Shown here: piece after piece, positions 8,480 through 18,952 of the stretch
Numbering within the stretch: position 1 is the first letter of the stretch
How the letters are laid out: each line of letters starts with the position of its first letter
From: Fructobacillus tropaeoli
GTDB lineage: Bacteria; Bacillota; Bacilli; Lactobacillales; Lactobacillaceae
Direction: 5' to 3'
DNA length: 64,000 nucleotides
NCBI RefSeq assembly: GCF_001047135.2
Contig: NZ_DF968080.1
Location: 62,001 to 126,000, forward strand
The notes under the pieces: generated by a model
The model's database searches: none
Told to the model about the DNA's origin: nothing
The model's input: only the letters and a program-made list of their open reading frames with translations
Made by a program: the position numbers and the translations under genes

Positions 8480-8695
8480 ATGGTTTACAAAGTTTACTAT
8501 CAAAGTCATTTCGACCGCAATCCAAAGCGGGAAAACACTCAGGCCTTTTACATCGAGGCCGAATCAAAGCCAGCCGCATTAGCAGCTGCGCAAGCAAATA
8601 CAGAATTTAACATCGAAGATGTTGAAGAATTATCCGATGCAGCACTGGTGTACGAACAGGCTAATCCGGAATTTAAGTTAACAACCTTCGCCTAA
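8480..8695 (+). CDS. rpoY: RNA polymerase epsilon subunit
   Basis: RpoY (formerly YkzG, DUF1447), a small RNA polymerase subunit found in Firmicutes, 71 residues (MVYKVYYQSHFDRNPKRENTQAF). The invariant context is directly upstream of RNase J1, as here, with the stop overlapping the next start by one base. The start has GGAGG eight bases upstream. The subunit binds near the secondary-channel side of the core enzyme in Bacillus. Confidence 0.92.
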   Translation: MVYKVYYQSHFDRNPKRENTQAFYIEAESKPAALAAAQANTEFNIEDVEELSDAALVYEQANPEFKLTTFA

Positions 8696-10377
8696 TGTCA
8701 GCAGTTGATATTAAAGAAAACGAAGTTGGCGTTTACGCCCTTGGTGGACTTGGCGAAATTGGAAAAAACACGTATGGAATCCAATACCAGGACGAAATTA
8801 TCGTCGTGGATGCCGGAATTAAGTTTCCGGAGGATTCCCTTTTAGGAATTGACTATGTCATTCCAGACTATTCGTACTTAGTCGAAAACATTGACAAAGT
8901 AAAAGCTCTGGTGATCACCCACGGACACGAAGACCACATCGGGGCGATTGCTTACTTTTTACAAGCTGTCAATGTACCAGTTTATGCCGGACCACTGGCA
9001 ATGGCCTTAATTCGGAACAAGTTGGAAGAAAAGCAGCTTTTAAACCGCGCTGAACTCCACGAAATTACGGATGGGTCAGTCATTGAATTCGACCAAATGT
9101 CAGTTGAATTTATTCGTACCACCCACTCAATCCCAGACGTTTTTGCCGTTTCAGTCAAAACGCCCGTTGGAACAATTGTGGAAACCGGTGACTTCAAATT
9201 TGATTTGACACCAACCACCAAGCAAAAGCCAAACCTTTGGTCAATGGCTCGCACTGGTGAAGAAGGCGTCTTATTGTTGATGTCGGATTCAACCAACGCT
9301 GAGCGTCCCGAGTGGACAAAATCAGAAGCCTGGGTCGAAAAGACTGTTCAAAAGCTTTTTGAACAACTAAAGCATGGCCGAATTATCTTTGCTACTTTCG
9401 CTTCGAACATGAATCGAATCAAAATGGCCACGGATGCTGCCATTGCTCACGGCCGTAAGATTGCCGTCTTCGGTCGGTCAATGGAATCAGCCATGACCAA
9501 CGGTCGGGCCCTTGGATACTTAAACATCCCAGATGACGCCCTGATTGAGCAGTCACAGATTAAAAATATCCCAGATGACGAACTTTTGATTCTTTCAACC
9601 GGATCACAGGGAGAGTCAATGGCCGCTTTGGCGCGGATTGCTAATGGCACTCACAAGCAGGTTCGCTTGAAGCCAAACGATAATGTTATCTTCTCTTCTT
9701 CCCCAATTCCTGGGAACACAGCCTCTGTTAACGCTGTGATTAACAAATTAGAAGAAGGTGGCGCCAACGTCATTCATGGTAAGTTAAACAACATTCACAC
9801 TTCTGGTCACGGTGGCCAAGAAGAACAAAAGTTGATGTTGTCATTAATGAAGCCTGAATACTTTATGCCTGTCCACGGTGAATACCGGATGCTCAAAGTT
9901 CATGCTGGCTTAGCCGAAGAACTTGATATTCCAAAAGACCATACCTTTATCCTGGAAAACGGTGATGTCCTCGCTCTTGACGGTGTTAACCCACCACGAA
10001 TTGCTGGGCACTTCCCTGCCGAAGATACTTATATCGATGGTTCAGGAATTGGCGATATCGGTTCGATTGTCTTGCATGATCGTTTGAAATTGTCACAAGA
10101 TGGATTGGTGATTGTGACGGCCACGATCGACTTAAAGAAAAAGGAAATCCTTTCTGGACCCGATATCTTATCCCGTGGTTTTGTTTACATGCGTGAATCT
10201 GGTGACCTCATTAATGACGGTCGTCATGTCATTTTCAATACGATTCGTAAGGCAATGTCTGCAAAGAATGCCAGTGAATCTGATATTCGTCAGGCCATCA
10301 TTGATGATTTGGCCAAGTATTTGCATAAAGAAACGGCTCGTAAGCCAATGATTTTGCCGATGCTGATTATGATTTAA
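8695..10377 (+). CDS. rnjA: Ribonuclease J1
   Basis: Metallo-beta-lactamase/beta-CASP ribonuclease with 5'-3' exonuclease and endonuclease activity, central to mRNA turnover in Firmicutes. 560 residues, the usual length. The zinc motif HGHEDH is at 76-81, with ETGDFKFD, SDSTNAE, the beta-CASP region ATFASNMNRI, STGSQGE, HTSGHGG and PVHGEYRM following. Co-transcribed with rpoY and followed by an intrinsic terminator. Confidence 0.97.
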   Translation: MSAVDIKENEVGVYALGGLGEIGKNTYGIQYQDEIIVVDAGIKFPEDSLLGIDYVIPDYSYLVENIDKVKALVITHGHEDHIGAIAYFLQAVNVPVYAGPLAMALIRNKLEEKQLLNRAELHEITDGSVIEFDQMSVEFIRTTHSIPDVFAVSVKTPVGTIVETGDFKFDLTPTTKQKPNLWSMARTGEEGVLLLMSDSTNAERPEWTKSEAWVEKTVQKLFEQLKHGRIIFATFASNMNRIKMATDAAIAHGRKIAVFGRSMESAMTNGRALGYLNIPDDALIEQSQIKNIPDDELLILSTGSQGESMAALARIANGTHKQVRLKPNDNVIFSSSPIPGNTASVNAVINKLEEGGANVIHGKLNNIHTSGHGGQEEQKLMLSLMKPEYFMPVHGEYRMLKVHAGLAEELDIPKDHTFILENGDVLALDGVNPPRIAGHFPAEDTYIDGSGIGDIGSIVLHDRLKLSQDGLVIVTATIDLKKKEILSGPDILSRGFVYMRESGDLINDGRHVIFNTIRKAMSAKNASESDIRQAIIDDLAKYLHKETARKPMILPMLIMI

Positions 10378-10386
10378 GAAAAATAG

Positions 10387-10424
10387 AAAACGTCTAAATG
10401 ATTTTATCGTTTAGACGTTTTTTT
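10387..10424 (+). terminator. Intrinsic terminator after rnjA
   Basis: AAAACGTCTAAA with its inverted partner around an 11-12-base loop, ending in T7 on the plus strand. Confidence 0.92.
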
Positions 10425-10531
10425 CATACTAAAATCTGCTATTATTAAAGGGTATCGTTAACATTTTATTTATGCTTTTACTTGTTTAACGATTGATTAT
10501 CCGTTTCTATCCCAAAAAGGAGCTTTAAGAG

Positions 10532-12049
10532 ATGACAGAACGCAAGATTCCGGCGATTATGGGCACACAACACCCTGATAACGCCAACGCCCCCTTCTGG
10601 GACACCGCGCAACAACCTTTCATCAGTGCTTATCGTGAAACTGATGAAGCCTTTCAAAACTACCAGGCCCTCGATGTTGATGAATACATGTGGGACTGGG
10701 AAGGAAAGCACGCCGATGCGGCCGTCATTGACCGCCTTTTTTCAACCCACTATGAATACTTTAAGGAACACCAACTTGGTCGTGACAAGTTTTTGACCTT
10801 CCGTTTCCCAAACATCTGGGAAGAAAAGGGCTACAACTTAATGCAAGCCATGACCGCCTTTTTGAGTTCAGAAGACTTTGCCAACGATCTTGGCTTTGAC
10901 CAACGTCCTTTGTTTGAAGCTATCTTGCCAATGGCTCAGCGTGCCGATCAAATCATTGAAATGCAGCTTTTGTTTGAAAAGCTCGCCCAATTCAAGGATG
11001 CGACCTTCACACCAACGGAAGACAACAAGGCCTACATCGAGATGATTCCACTCTTTGAAGACTTTGAAACGCAATACCATGCACCAGAAATCTTGAAGGA
11101 ATACTTGAACCTTCATGAAGAACACTTCGGTTTCCGACCAAAGTACTTACGTGTCTTCTTGGCTGGGTCTGATTCTGCCCTTTCAGCCGGCTTTATGTCC
11201 TCCATTATTGGAAACAAGTTGGCCTTAGCTCGCTTGCACCAATTTGCCGAGGAAGAAGGCATCGCCATCTACCCAATTTCTGGAACTGGGTCTGCCATCT
11301 TCCGTGGTGGCCTCTCACCTCGTCGTGTTAAGCGCTATGTCCGTGAGTTCCCTGGTGTGCGCACGGCAACTGTTCAGTCAGCATTTCGTTATGACTTTTC
11401 GATTGACGAAACAAAGGCCGGTATCAAGTACTTGAAGGAAGAATTACCAAAGGCCAAGCCATTGGTCATTAGCGATGAAGACGAAGCGATTCTTTCAGAT
11501 ATCGCTCAAAAATCAGCAACCTTCTACCAGGAAACACTTGAGCAATTGGTTCCTGATGTTCAACCAATCTTCAAGGCCTTTCCAAAGCGCCGTGATCGTC
11601 GTCAGCACGTTGGGGTCCTAGGTTACTCCCGTTCAGTTGATAACATCGAATTGCCTCGGGCTATCAACTTTACTGGTGCCTTCTACTCAATTGGTGTGCC
11701 ACCTGAATTTATTGGCTTTGGTCGTGCATACGCGAGCCTCAACGAGGAGCAGTTGGCTGTCTTGAATCGCTATTACCCAAGCATGCGCGCTGATTTTGCG
11801 GAATTAGCCCACTATGTCAACTGGGATGCCCTCCAGGTTTTGAAGACACAAAGTCCAGCCTGGCAAGAAGTCGAAGAAGATATCGTCATCCTAAAGGATG
11901 CCTTTGACCTCCACGTTGGCCCAGAAACAATGGCTGAACAACAGCACGCCGAAATCGCCCTCCAAGTCGTTGAATTCAAGGAAGGCGCTTCCGTTGCCAT
12001 CACTGCTTTGATTAACCGCATGGCCCAATTGCGTCATTTCTTGGGTTAA
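10532..12049 (+). CDS. ppcA: Archaeal-type phosphoenolpyruvate carboxylase
   Basis: Carboxylates PEP to oxaloacetate with bicarbonate, feeding aspartate synthesis in an organism with an incomplete TCA cycle. At 505 residues it is the short PpcA class (archaea, Leuconostoc, Oenococcus), not the ~900-residue bacterial Ppc. The family start GTQHPDNA is at 11-18. Later conserved stretches include LAGSDSALSAGF, ISGTGSAIFRGGLSP and VGVLGYSRSVDNIELPRA. The start has AGGAG with suitable spacing. It is monocistronic with a terminator after it. Presence in this gene set is a strong Leuconostocaceae marker. Confidence 0.95.
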   Translation: MTERKIPAIMGTQHPDNANAPFWDTAQQPFISAYRETDEAFQNYQALDVDEYMWDWEGKHADAAVIDRLFSTHYEYFKEHQLGRDKFLTFRFPNIWEEKGYNLMQAMTAFLSSEDFANDLGFDQRPLFEAILPMAQRADQIIEMQLLFEKLAQFKDATFTPTEDNKAYIEMIPLFEDFETQYHAPEILKEYLNLHEEHFGFRPKYLRVFLAGSDSALSAGFMSSIIGNKLALARLHQFAEEEGIAIYPISGTGSAIFRGGLSPRRVKRYVREFPGVRTATVQSAFRYDFSIDETKAGIKYLKEELPKAKPLVISDEDEAILSDIAQKSATFYQETLEQLVPDVQPIFKAFPKRRDRRQHVGVLGYSRSVDNIELPRAINFTGAFYSIGVPPEFIGFGRAYASLNEEQLAVLNRYYPSMRADFAELAHYVNWDALQVLKTQSPAWQEVEEDIVILKDAFDLHVGPETMAEQQHAEIALQVVEFKEGASVAITALINRMAQLRHFLG

Positions 12050-12075
12050 TCCAAACGATTAAAAACTAATCATCA

Positions 12076-12103
12076 AAAAGATGAACCTAAGTTCGTCTTT
12101 TTT
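12076..12103 (+). terminator. Intrinsic terminator after ppcA
   Basis: AAAGATGAAC-CTAA-GTTCGTCTTT stem followed by a further T run. Confidence 0.9.
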
Positions 12104-12186
12104 ATTTGCTCGTCATTTTGTCGTGCCAGAAGACGTGGCGCCAAACAAATGTCAAGAAAAAATCGTCACCATCCCTGATTTTCTGC

Positions 12187-12284
12187 TATAATCGACGTAT
12201 TCTGATAAATTTGAAATGATGCCCATCATTTGGGTATCCGGCATGCACTGGCATGCCTTTTTTAACGACATAGCAAAGACTTAA
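12187..12284 (+). promoter_or_regulatory. Promoter with two-hairpin leader (candidate attenuator)
   Basis: An extended -10 (TGCTATAAT, -10 at 12187-12192) precedes a short leader with two hairpins: GATGCCC/GGGTATC (12218-12238) and GGCATGC/GCATGCC (12240-12257), the second followed by T6 at 12258-12263, a full intrinsic terminator 25 bases before the next start. ATGCC of hairpin 1 can instead pair with GGCAT of hairpin 2, so switching is possible. A 22-codon open frame (12216-12284) spans it but has no ribosome binding site. No known riboswitch class fits. Confidence 0.5.
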
Positions 12285-12288
12285 GATT

Positions 12289-13182
12289 ATGACATCAGCA
12301 CACTTTATTATCGATACAACCCTGATTCGCCAAAAGGATCTGGGTTCCTTGGATCAAATTCAAGGGCAATTAACAGCCGCCCAGGCGGTGACAAGCTTTC
12401 AAAAGGCATCAACGCAAAACCCAGTCTATAGCCTCGCCCGTAAGGTCGCTAAGACCTTGCAAACAGAAGAAGTCCTGCCAATCGTCGTCATTGGTAATCC
12501 AGCTTCCTTGAATGCAACTTTGGCCGCAATTCTAGACTTTGACGAAAGCCTGCGCTGGCCACTCTTGCTCATCAATTGGAGCGATAAAAGCCACTCAACA
12601 AATCATCTTGTGAACCAAATTTTAACTTCCTTAAACAACCAAGCCATCCAGCAGGCTCCTCTTGGGCTTGTAACGGGTTCTGTTCCAAAGCAAGGCAAGC
12701 AATACTTCTTGGATAGCTTCCAGGTCGGTCCTGATTTTTCAGCTATTTTACCTAAATTCAATCAAAAATTTGCTTGGAAGCACGCCTTTCATCAAATGTT
12801 TTCTTTTTGGGGCCAGGCCTCACGCAACCAAAATAAAATCAGCTTCTCCTGGACCCTTCGTTTTGGCCATACCTACCAAAACCATTCCAAGACGCTCGGT
12901 TTACAAATTGTTCTGGGCCAAGATGGTGTTGCGGCCGAAATCCGTCTGGTGAACCAACTTCCCTGGCCACAAATCATGCTGACCTATCTGCGTGGTAAAA
13001 AAGGCGTGGAAAACCCTAGTCGAAAGGGCTTTACCACCATCCCACTCACGATTCCTGCCGATTTTCATATCCAAGATATTCAGTCGGTCAAAACCGATGG
13101 TCGCCTCCTTCAATCTGGGGCCTATTCCTTCACCATGACCATTGCTGGGACCTACCCCATCATGGCAGTCACCGAAAACTAA
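12289..13182 (+). CDS. Diacylglycerol-kinase-like protein, probably inactive
   Basis: 297-residue soluble protein that I read as a decayed member of the DAGK/BmrU lipid kinase family. VVIGNPASLNATLAAI (66-81) aligns with the nucleotide motif VVxGGDGTLNEVxNGL, with GGDGT replaced by GNPAS. PLLLINWSDK (91-100) stands where the PxGTxND loop belongs, and YFLDSFQVGPDFSAI resembles the yFxNxxsxGxDa strand. Without the GGDGT glycines ATP binding is unlikely. The start has a poor ribosome binding site and follows a terminator-like leader. The family call rests on these few motifs and could be wrong. Confidence 0.5.
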   Translation: MTSAHFIIDTTLIRQKDLGSLDQIQGQLTAAQAVTSFQKASTQNPVYSLARKVAKTLQTEEVLPIVVIGNPASLNATLAAILDFDESLRWPLLLINWSDKSHSTNHLVNQILTSLNNQAIQQAPLGLVTGSVPKQGKQYFLDSFQVGPDFSAILPKFNQKFAWKHAFHQMFSFWGQASRNQNKISFSWTLRFGHTYQNHSKTLGLQIVLGQDGVAAEIRLVNQLPWPQIMLTYLRGKKGVENPSRKGFTTIPLTIPADFHIQDIQSVKTDGRLLQSGAYSFTMTIAGTYPIMAVTEN

Positions 13183-13195
13183 TCAACACAAATGA

Positions 13196-13238
13196 AAAAG
13201 ACCTGGATACGCCCTTCGACGGCATTCAGGTCTTTTTT
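13196..13238. terminator. Bidirectional terminator between convergent genes
   Basis: AAAAAGACCTG and CAGGTCTTTTTT around an inner GCC..GGC element, A-tract on one side and T-tract on the other. It serves the plus gene ending at 13182 and metK on the minus strand. Confidence 0.85.
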
Positions 13239-13280
13239 AACTTAGATGATAGGTCTGATTTTTCCTCAAAGAAAATTGGC

Positions 13281-14438
13281 TTACAATTCCGCCTTGATTT
13301 TCTCAACCTGGTCCAACTTTTCCCATGGCAAGTCCAAATCGGGACGGCCAAAGTGGCCGTAAGCAGCTGTTTGCTTGTAGATTGGACGACGAAGGTCAAG
13401 GCTGTTAATGATTGACAAAGGACGGAAGTCAAAGAGCTTCTCAACAATCGCTTCGATCTTGTCCTCTGCAACCTTAGCGGTTCCAAAGGTTTCGATATTC
13501 AATGAAACTGGCTTTGCGACCCCGATTGCATAAGCAACCTGAAGTTCAATCTTGTCGGCCAAACCAGCAGCAACCAAGTTCTTCGCCACGTATCGAGCAT
13601 AGTAAGCAGCTGACCGGTCAACCTTAGTCGCATCCTTTCCAGAGAAAGCACCACCACCGTGGTGGGCTGCCCCGCCATAAGTATCGACGATAATCTTACG
13701 ACCAGTCAAACCAGAATCGGCTTGAGGCCCTCCCAAGACAAAGCGGCCAGATGGGTTGATGTAATACTTCGTTTGATCATCAACCAAATTAGCAGGCAAA
13801 ACAGGATCAATCACGAACTTTTTAACATCAGCGCGCAATTGTTCCAATGTCACTTCCGCATCATGCTGAGTTGACAAGACAACGGCTGCAATACGCTTGA
13901 CCTGGCCATCATCCGTCAATTCCAACGTCACTTCGCCCTTGGCATCTGGACGGAGATAAGTCAGTTCTTGGTCATTGCGAACCTGACGGATCTTGCGCAT
14001 TAACTGGTGAGACAAATCCAAGGCCAATGGCAAGTAATCAGCCGTTTCATTGGTTGCATAACCAAAGACCATTCCTTGGTCACCGGCACCTAATTGGTCT
14101 GGATCGTCTTCCGCTGCATCAACGGCTTGGGCGATATCCGGTGATTGTTCCACAATCTTGTTGGAAACATTGATGGAATCGGCTGAAAAGCCAAATTCCG
14201 GTTTGTCATAGCCGATTGCCTTGATTGTATCAACGGCAATTTGACGGACGTTCACATAGGCAGTCGTTGACAACTCACCAAAGATAGAAACATCCCCCGT
14301 TGATGTCGTCACTTCAATGGCGGCTCGAGCCTTTGGGTCTTCTATCAACACGGCATCCAAGATGGCATCGGCAATTTGGTCCGCCACCTTATCTGGGTGT
14401 CCATTGGCTACTGATTCAGCAGTAAAAAATTTTGTCAT
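13281..14438 (-). CDS. metK: S-adenosylmethionine synthetase
   Basis: Makes SAM from methionine and ATP, 385 residues. Start at 14438 ([18 protein letters not shown]) matches the family; the longer reading from 14468 is rejected. Recognisable are GHPDKVADQ (ATP/methionine site), [33 protein letters not shown] and [19 protein letters not shown], all in order. It is preceded by an S-box-like riboswitch and terminator, which fits feedback control by its own product. Confidence 0.97.
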   Translation of the reverse strand: MTKFFTAESVANGHPDKVADQIADAILDAVLIEDPKARAAIEVTTSTGDVSIFGELSTTAYVNVRQIAVDTIKAIGYDKPEFGFSADSINVSNKIVEQSPDIAQAVDAAEDDPDQLGAGDQGMVFGYATNETADYLPLALDLSHQLMRKIRQVRNDQELTYLRPDAKGEVTLELTDDGQVKRIAAVVLSTQHDAEVTLEQLRADVKKFVIDPVLPANLVDDQTKYYINPSGRFVLGGPQADSGLTGRKIIVDTYGGAAHHGGGAFSGKDATKVDRSAAYYARYVAKNLVAAGLADKIELQVAYAIGVAKPVSLNIETFGTAKVAEDKIEAIVEKLFDFRPLSIINSLDLRRPIYKQTAAYGHFGRPDLDLPWEKLDQVEKIKAEL

Positions 14439-14475
14439 TTTCTTTTTCTCCTTTAAATTAACTAACAATTAAGAG

Positions 14476-14512
14476 ACAAAATAAAAGCGCCTTGGACAAC
14501 CCAAAGCGCTTT
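14476..14512 (-). terminator. Riboswitch expression-platform terminator before metK
   Basis: A 12-bp stem (AAAGCGCTTTGG with its partner, one G-U pair) around a GTTG loop, followed by TTTTATTTTG on the minus strand. It lies between the aptamer and the metK start codon, so it must be conditional. Confidence 0.88.
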
Positions 14513-14521
14513 GCAAGTTGC

Positions 14522-14600
14522 CTATCTTACAGAATTACCACCGTGCGAATGCCGGTTGGTGCAGGTTCACCGTGCTGTATCACTTCCCTGCTCTTGATAG
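14522..14600 (-). promoter_or_regulatory. SAM-responsive S-box-like riboswitch aptamer
   Basis: Read on the minus strand: CTATCAAGAG at the 5' end, then GGGA, GCACGGTGAACCTGC, the ACC..GGT hairpin, GGTGGTAATTCTG and AAGATAG. These match S-box landmarks in order: the P1 arms (CTATC/GATAG), the AAGAG..GGGA region, TGA..CC, and GGUGCUAAUUC of the SAM site. The P4 hairpin that normally follows AAUUCC is missing. The terminator and metK follow directly. Confidence 0.78.
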
Positions 14601-14620
14601 TTATGTAATTTATAATTTAT

Positions 14621-14649
14621 ATTCTACATGATAGAATAAGAAATAGCAA
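14621..14649 (-). promoter_or_regulatory. metK promoter
   Basis: TTGCTA (14644-14649), 17-base spacer, TAGAAT (14621-14626) on the minus strand, about 20 bases upstream of the riboswitch. A plus-strand TTGATA-18-TATATT (14594-14623) overlaps it and may serve the divergent gene. Confidence 0.75.
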
Positions 14650-14667
14650 TTGACTTTCGAGGTTCTG

Positions 14668-15546
14668 ATGACAAAAGAAAATGAAACAACCAATCCTGAC
14701 CAACAAACCAGCACGCCACTCGATGGCGCAACTGACGAACCAATCCAGGAAAAAACAGCCGACTTCTTCTCTCGGTCACAACGACGACAAGAGCAACAGC
14801 ACCAGCAGCAACAAGCCAGCCAGGCTCAAGTGGCTGCTCTGCCAACACCCCATCGCTATACGGTTCCAGCGATTGCAGTTGGTTTGAACATTATCTGGTG
14901 GCAACAGCCTCTCATCTACCACCAGGTTTGGCAAAACGCCGGTAACTGGCAAATTTGGTCTTTAGTCGCCTATTCAATCTTTTCTGCGGTTGCCTTGGGT
15001 TTCCTCGTTAAAACCCGATTTGCCAGGCCCGACTGGCGTGTTTGGGCTTCCTTAGCTGCTTCTCTAATCGTGATTTTTAACTCACAACTACGGTCACGTT
15101 TTGAAGTCTTAGCTCTCCTCTTGCTCTTCATCTGCTTCTTGCTGATTTTACCCTTCCGGGCCTTTCAGTTGAAGAACCCGCTTGGCTTAGCCGGCTTAAG
15201 TATCTTGCTGACCTTTTCGGTACCAATTTGCATCAACTACCTGGCTAACAACTATGTCGAACCTGATTTTTTGAAGCAGTCATGGCTGTTAGTCTTTGCC
15301 ACCGCCTTTTACTTCACGCCCCTCTTCCTGCCAACAGCTAAGGGTCGAAAATTAGGACTCATAACCGGGCCACTCTTTATCCTGGCTACTCTCATCTTAG
15401 AAGGCTTCTCACCGATTGCCTTTCTCACCATCGCTGTCGCCTTGGCCGCCTACTGTTTAACCTTTATCCGGCCATTAACCTATCAAATTCAGCCCTTAAT
15501 AGCCATTTTCGGACTGATTGTCACCGTGATGGTCTACTATCATTAA
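14668..15546 (+). CDS. Polytopic membrane protein of unknown function
   Basis: 292 residues from the ATG at 14668 (CGAGG upstream). Residues 1-60 are a polar cytoplasmic-type tail rich in Gln, Thr and Ser with a run of glutamines (QQHQQQQASQ). The rest is about eight hydrophobic segments, starting with VPAIAVGLNIIWW and ending with the C-terminal IAIFGLIVTVMVYYH. I recognise no catalytic motif or transporter signature. It is monocistronic, divergent from metK, and its promoter overlaps the metK leader, so its expression could be linked to that of metK. Confidence 0.75.
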   Translation: MTKENETTNPDQQTSTPLDGATDEPIQEKTADFFSRSQRRQEQQHQQQQASQAQVAALPTPHRYTVPAIAVGLNIIWWQQPLIYHQVWQNAGNWQIWSLVAYSIFSAVALGFLVKTRFARPDWRVWASLAASLIVIFNSQLRSRFEVLALLLLFICFLLILPFRAFQLKNPLGLAGLSILLTFSVPICINYLANNYVEPDFLKQSWLLVFATAFYFTPLFLPTAKGRKLGLITGPLFILATLILEGFSPIAFLTIAVALAAYCLTFIRPLTYQIQPLIAIFGLIVTVMVYYH

Positions 15547-15553
15547 GAAACAA

Positions 15554-15585
15554 AAAAACGCTTAGAATCGCTTCTAAGCGTTTTT
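15554..15585. terminator. Bidirectional terminator
   Basis: AAAAACGCTTAGAA and its near-perfect inverse around a short loop, between the convergent membrane-protein gene and camS. Confidence 0.92.
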
Positions 15586-15600
15586 AATTTGCAATCAAAC

Positions 15601-16746
15601 TTATTGATCCAATTTTGTAATCGTATAGGACTTGTCGTCGGCCTTACGAACAAGCAAAGCTTGAATCTCGTTGGCCGTTTGAATTTTGATTTGTACAGGA
15701 GCTGATGAAGGTAAGAACTTCATAGCAGATGTGGCCACATAGTTGGAGAAGGCTTCAATCTCGGTTGGTGAATAGAACTGCGTTGTCACCGTAACATTCA
15801 TGGAAGACAACTTATTATTCGTAAACTTAGCAGAAGCTGTTGCCCCAGCAATGTTTGGGAAGAAATTCGAAATATCCGTCTTGAAGTTATTGAAGCCGGT
15901 ATTTTCATCAGACCCAAGGCTCGAAGTATCATCGGATTCCTTTGGCAGAACGATCGACTTTTCGTTGATATCTGACCAATCGCCAATATCAGTACCTGAT
16001 TTTGAGGTCGCTTCAGCATAGAAAGAACCAGGAGCCAATGAATCCTGAGAAGCAGTATCATACATGGCCAACACGATTGGAATGTTCTTGCCAACACCCT
16101 GTTGCTCACGAATCGTCTTGATCAACTTCGGAGCAATCTTTTGGCCGTAGGCAATCCGATCCTTATCCGAAATCGTCTGGTAATAGGTCGTGCCATACTG
16201 TTCCTTTTGGTAGGCATCCTGACTATTCATCGCCACACCAACAACCATTCCAGCTAATTGTAGGTTATTGCCACTCTTAGTCATGAAATCTTGTTCCGTT
16301 AACGTCTGAACGTAAATCGGATTTCTTGAACTATCCGTCTTACCATTGTCCTTTGGATTCAAACCAGTCGAATTGCTGTCCGTCTGACGAGCCAAGAGAC
16401 CATTAACCGTATCAGAATCAAGGTACTGGCCTTCATGGAAGATATAGCGACCAGTCTTAAAGTGTGACTTCGACAAATTTAACAGCGAAGTTTCGAAATC
16501 TTGAACATCCAAAGAATTGTTCAAGGACGTTGCGGTAATGCCACGAGCGGCTGAAGTCAAATAATGACCATCCTTAATGACCGTTTGATAATCTCCCGCA
16601 GAACTTTGCGTCAGCTGAACACCCTTTGTTTTGGAAACACTTGGTGTAACCGAAGCGATATTAATAAAGTAAAAAAAGGCTCCTAAAATAATCAGAAGCA
16701 CGAGGCCGATTAGGATATAGCCCCGCTTTGAAATCCGTTTTAACAT
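15601..16746 (-). CDS. camS: CamS family sex-pheromone precursor protein
   Basis: Extracytoplasmic protein of the CamS family (precursor of the cAM373 peptide in staphylococci and enterococci), 381 residues. The N-terminus has a basic start and one long hydrophobic segment (10-30), then an extracellular domain with GVQLTQSSAGDYQTVIKDGHYLTSAARG. Most relatives carry a lipobox cysteine; here the segment after the hydrophobic core reads NIASVTPS with no cysteine anywhere near, so it should be membrane-anchored or released rather than lipidated. It closes the pcrA-ligA-camS operon, the conserved order in Lactobacillales. Confidence 0.88.
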   Translation of the reverse strand: MLKRISKRGYILIGLVLLIILGAFFYFINIASVTPSVSKTKGVQLTQSSAGDYQTVIKDGHYLTSAARGITATSLNNSLDVQDFETSLLNLSKSHFKTGRYIFHEGQYLDSDTVNGLLARQTDSNSTGLNPKDNGKTDSSRNPIYVQTLTEQDFMTKSGNNLQLAGMVVGVAMNSQDAYQKEQYGTTYYQTISDKDRIAYGQKIAPKLIKTIREQQGVGKNIPIVLAMYDTASQDSLAPGSFYAEATSKSGTDIGDWSDINEKSIVLPKESDDTSSLGSDENTGFNNFKTDISNFFPNIAGATASAKFTNNKLSSMNVTVTTQFYSPTEIEAFSNYVATSAMKFLPSSAPVQIKIQTANEIQALLVRKADDKSYTITKLDQ

Positions 16747-16768
16747 TGTTCTTCCTCTTTGACAGCTT

Positions 16769-18876
<2,108 letters not shown>

Positions 18877-18881
18877 CTACA

Positions 18882-18902
18882 CGGTCGTTTAGTCAGCGAC
18901 CG
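18882..18902 (-). other. Hairpin between pcrA and ligA
   Basis: CGGTCG / CGACCG arms with a 9-base loop and no T-tract, in the 88-bp gap between pcrA and ligA. The transcript continues into ligA, so it may be a stability or processing element. Confidence 0.5.
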
Positions 18903-18952
18903 CCATGGCTGTGATTGCACCAAGGGGAAAGCCTCCGTGCCTTCCTGCCCGC

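Noticed and set aside
12216..12284. 22-codon leader peptide gene
   Set aside because: Open frame through both hairpins but without a ribosome binding site and without a run of one amino acid; kept only as part of the leader description.
14484..14600. SMK-box (SAM-III) riboswitch at metK
   Set aside because: That class is expected for many Lactobacillales metK genes, but the leader instead shows S-box landmarks and a terminator platform, and no pairing of the ribosome binding site as SMK requires.
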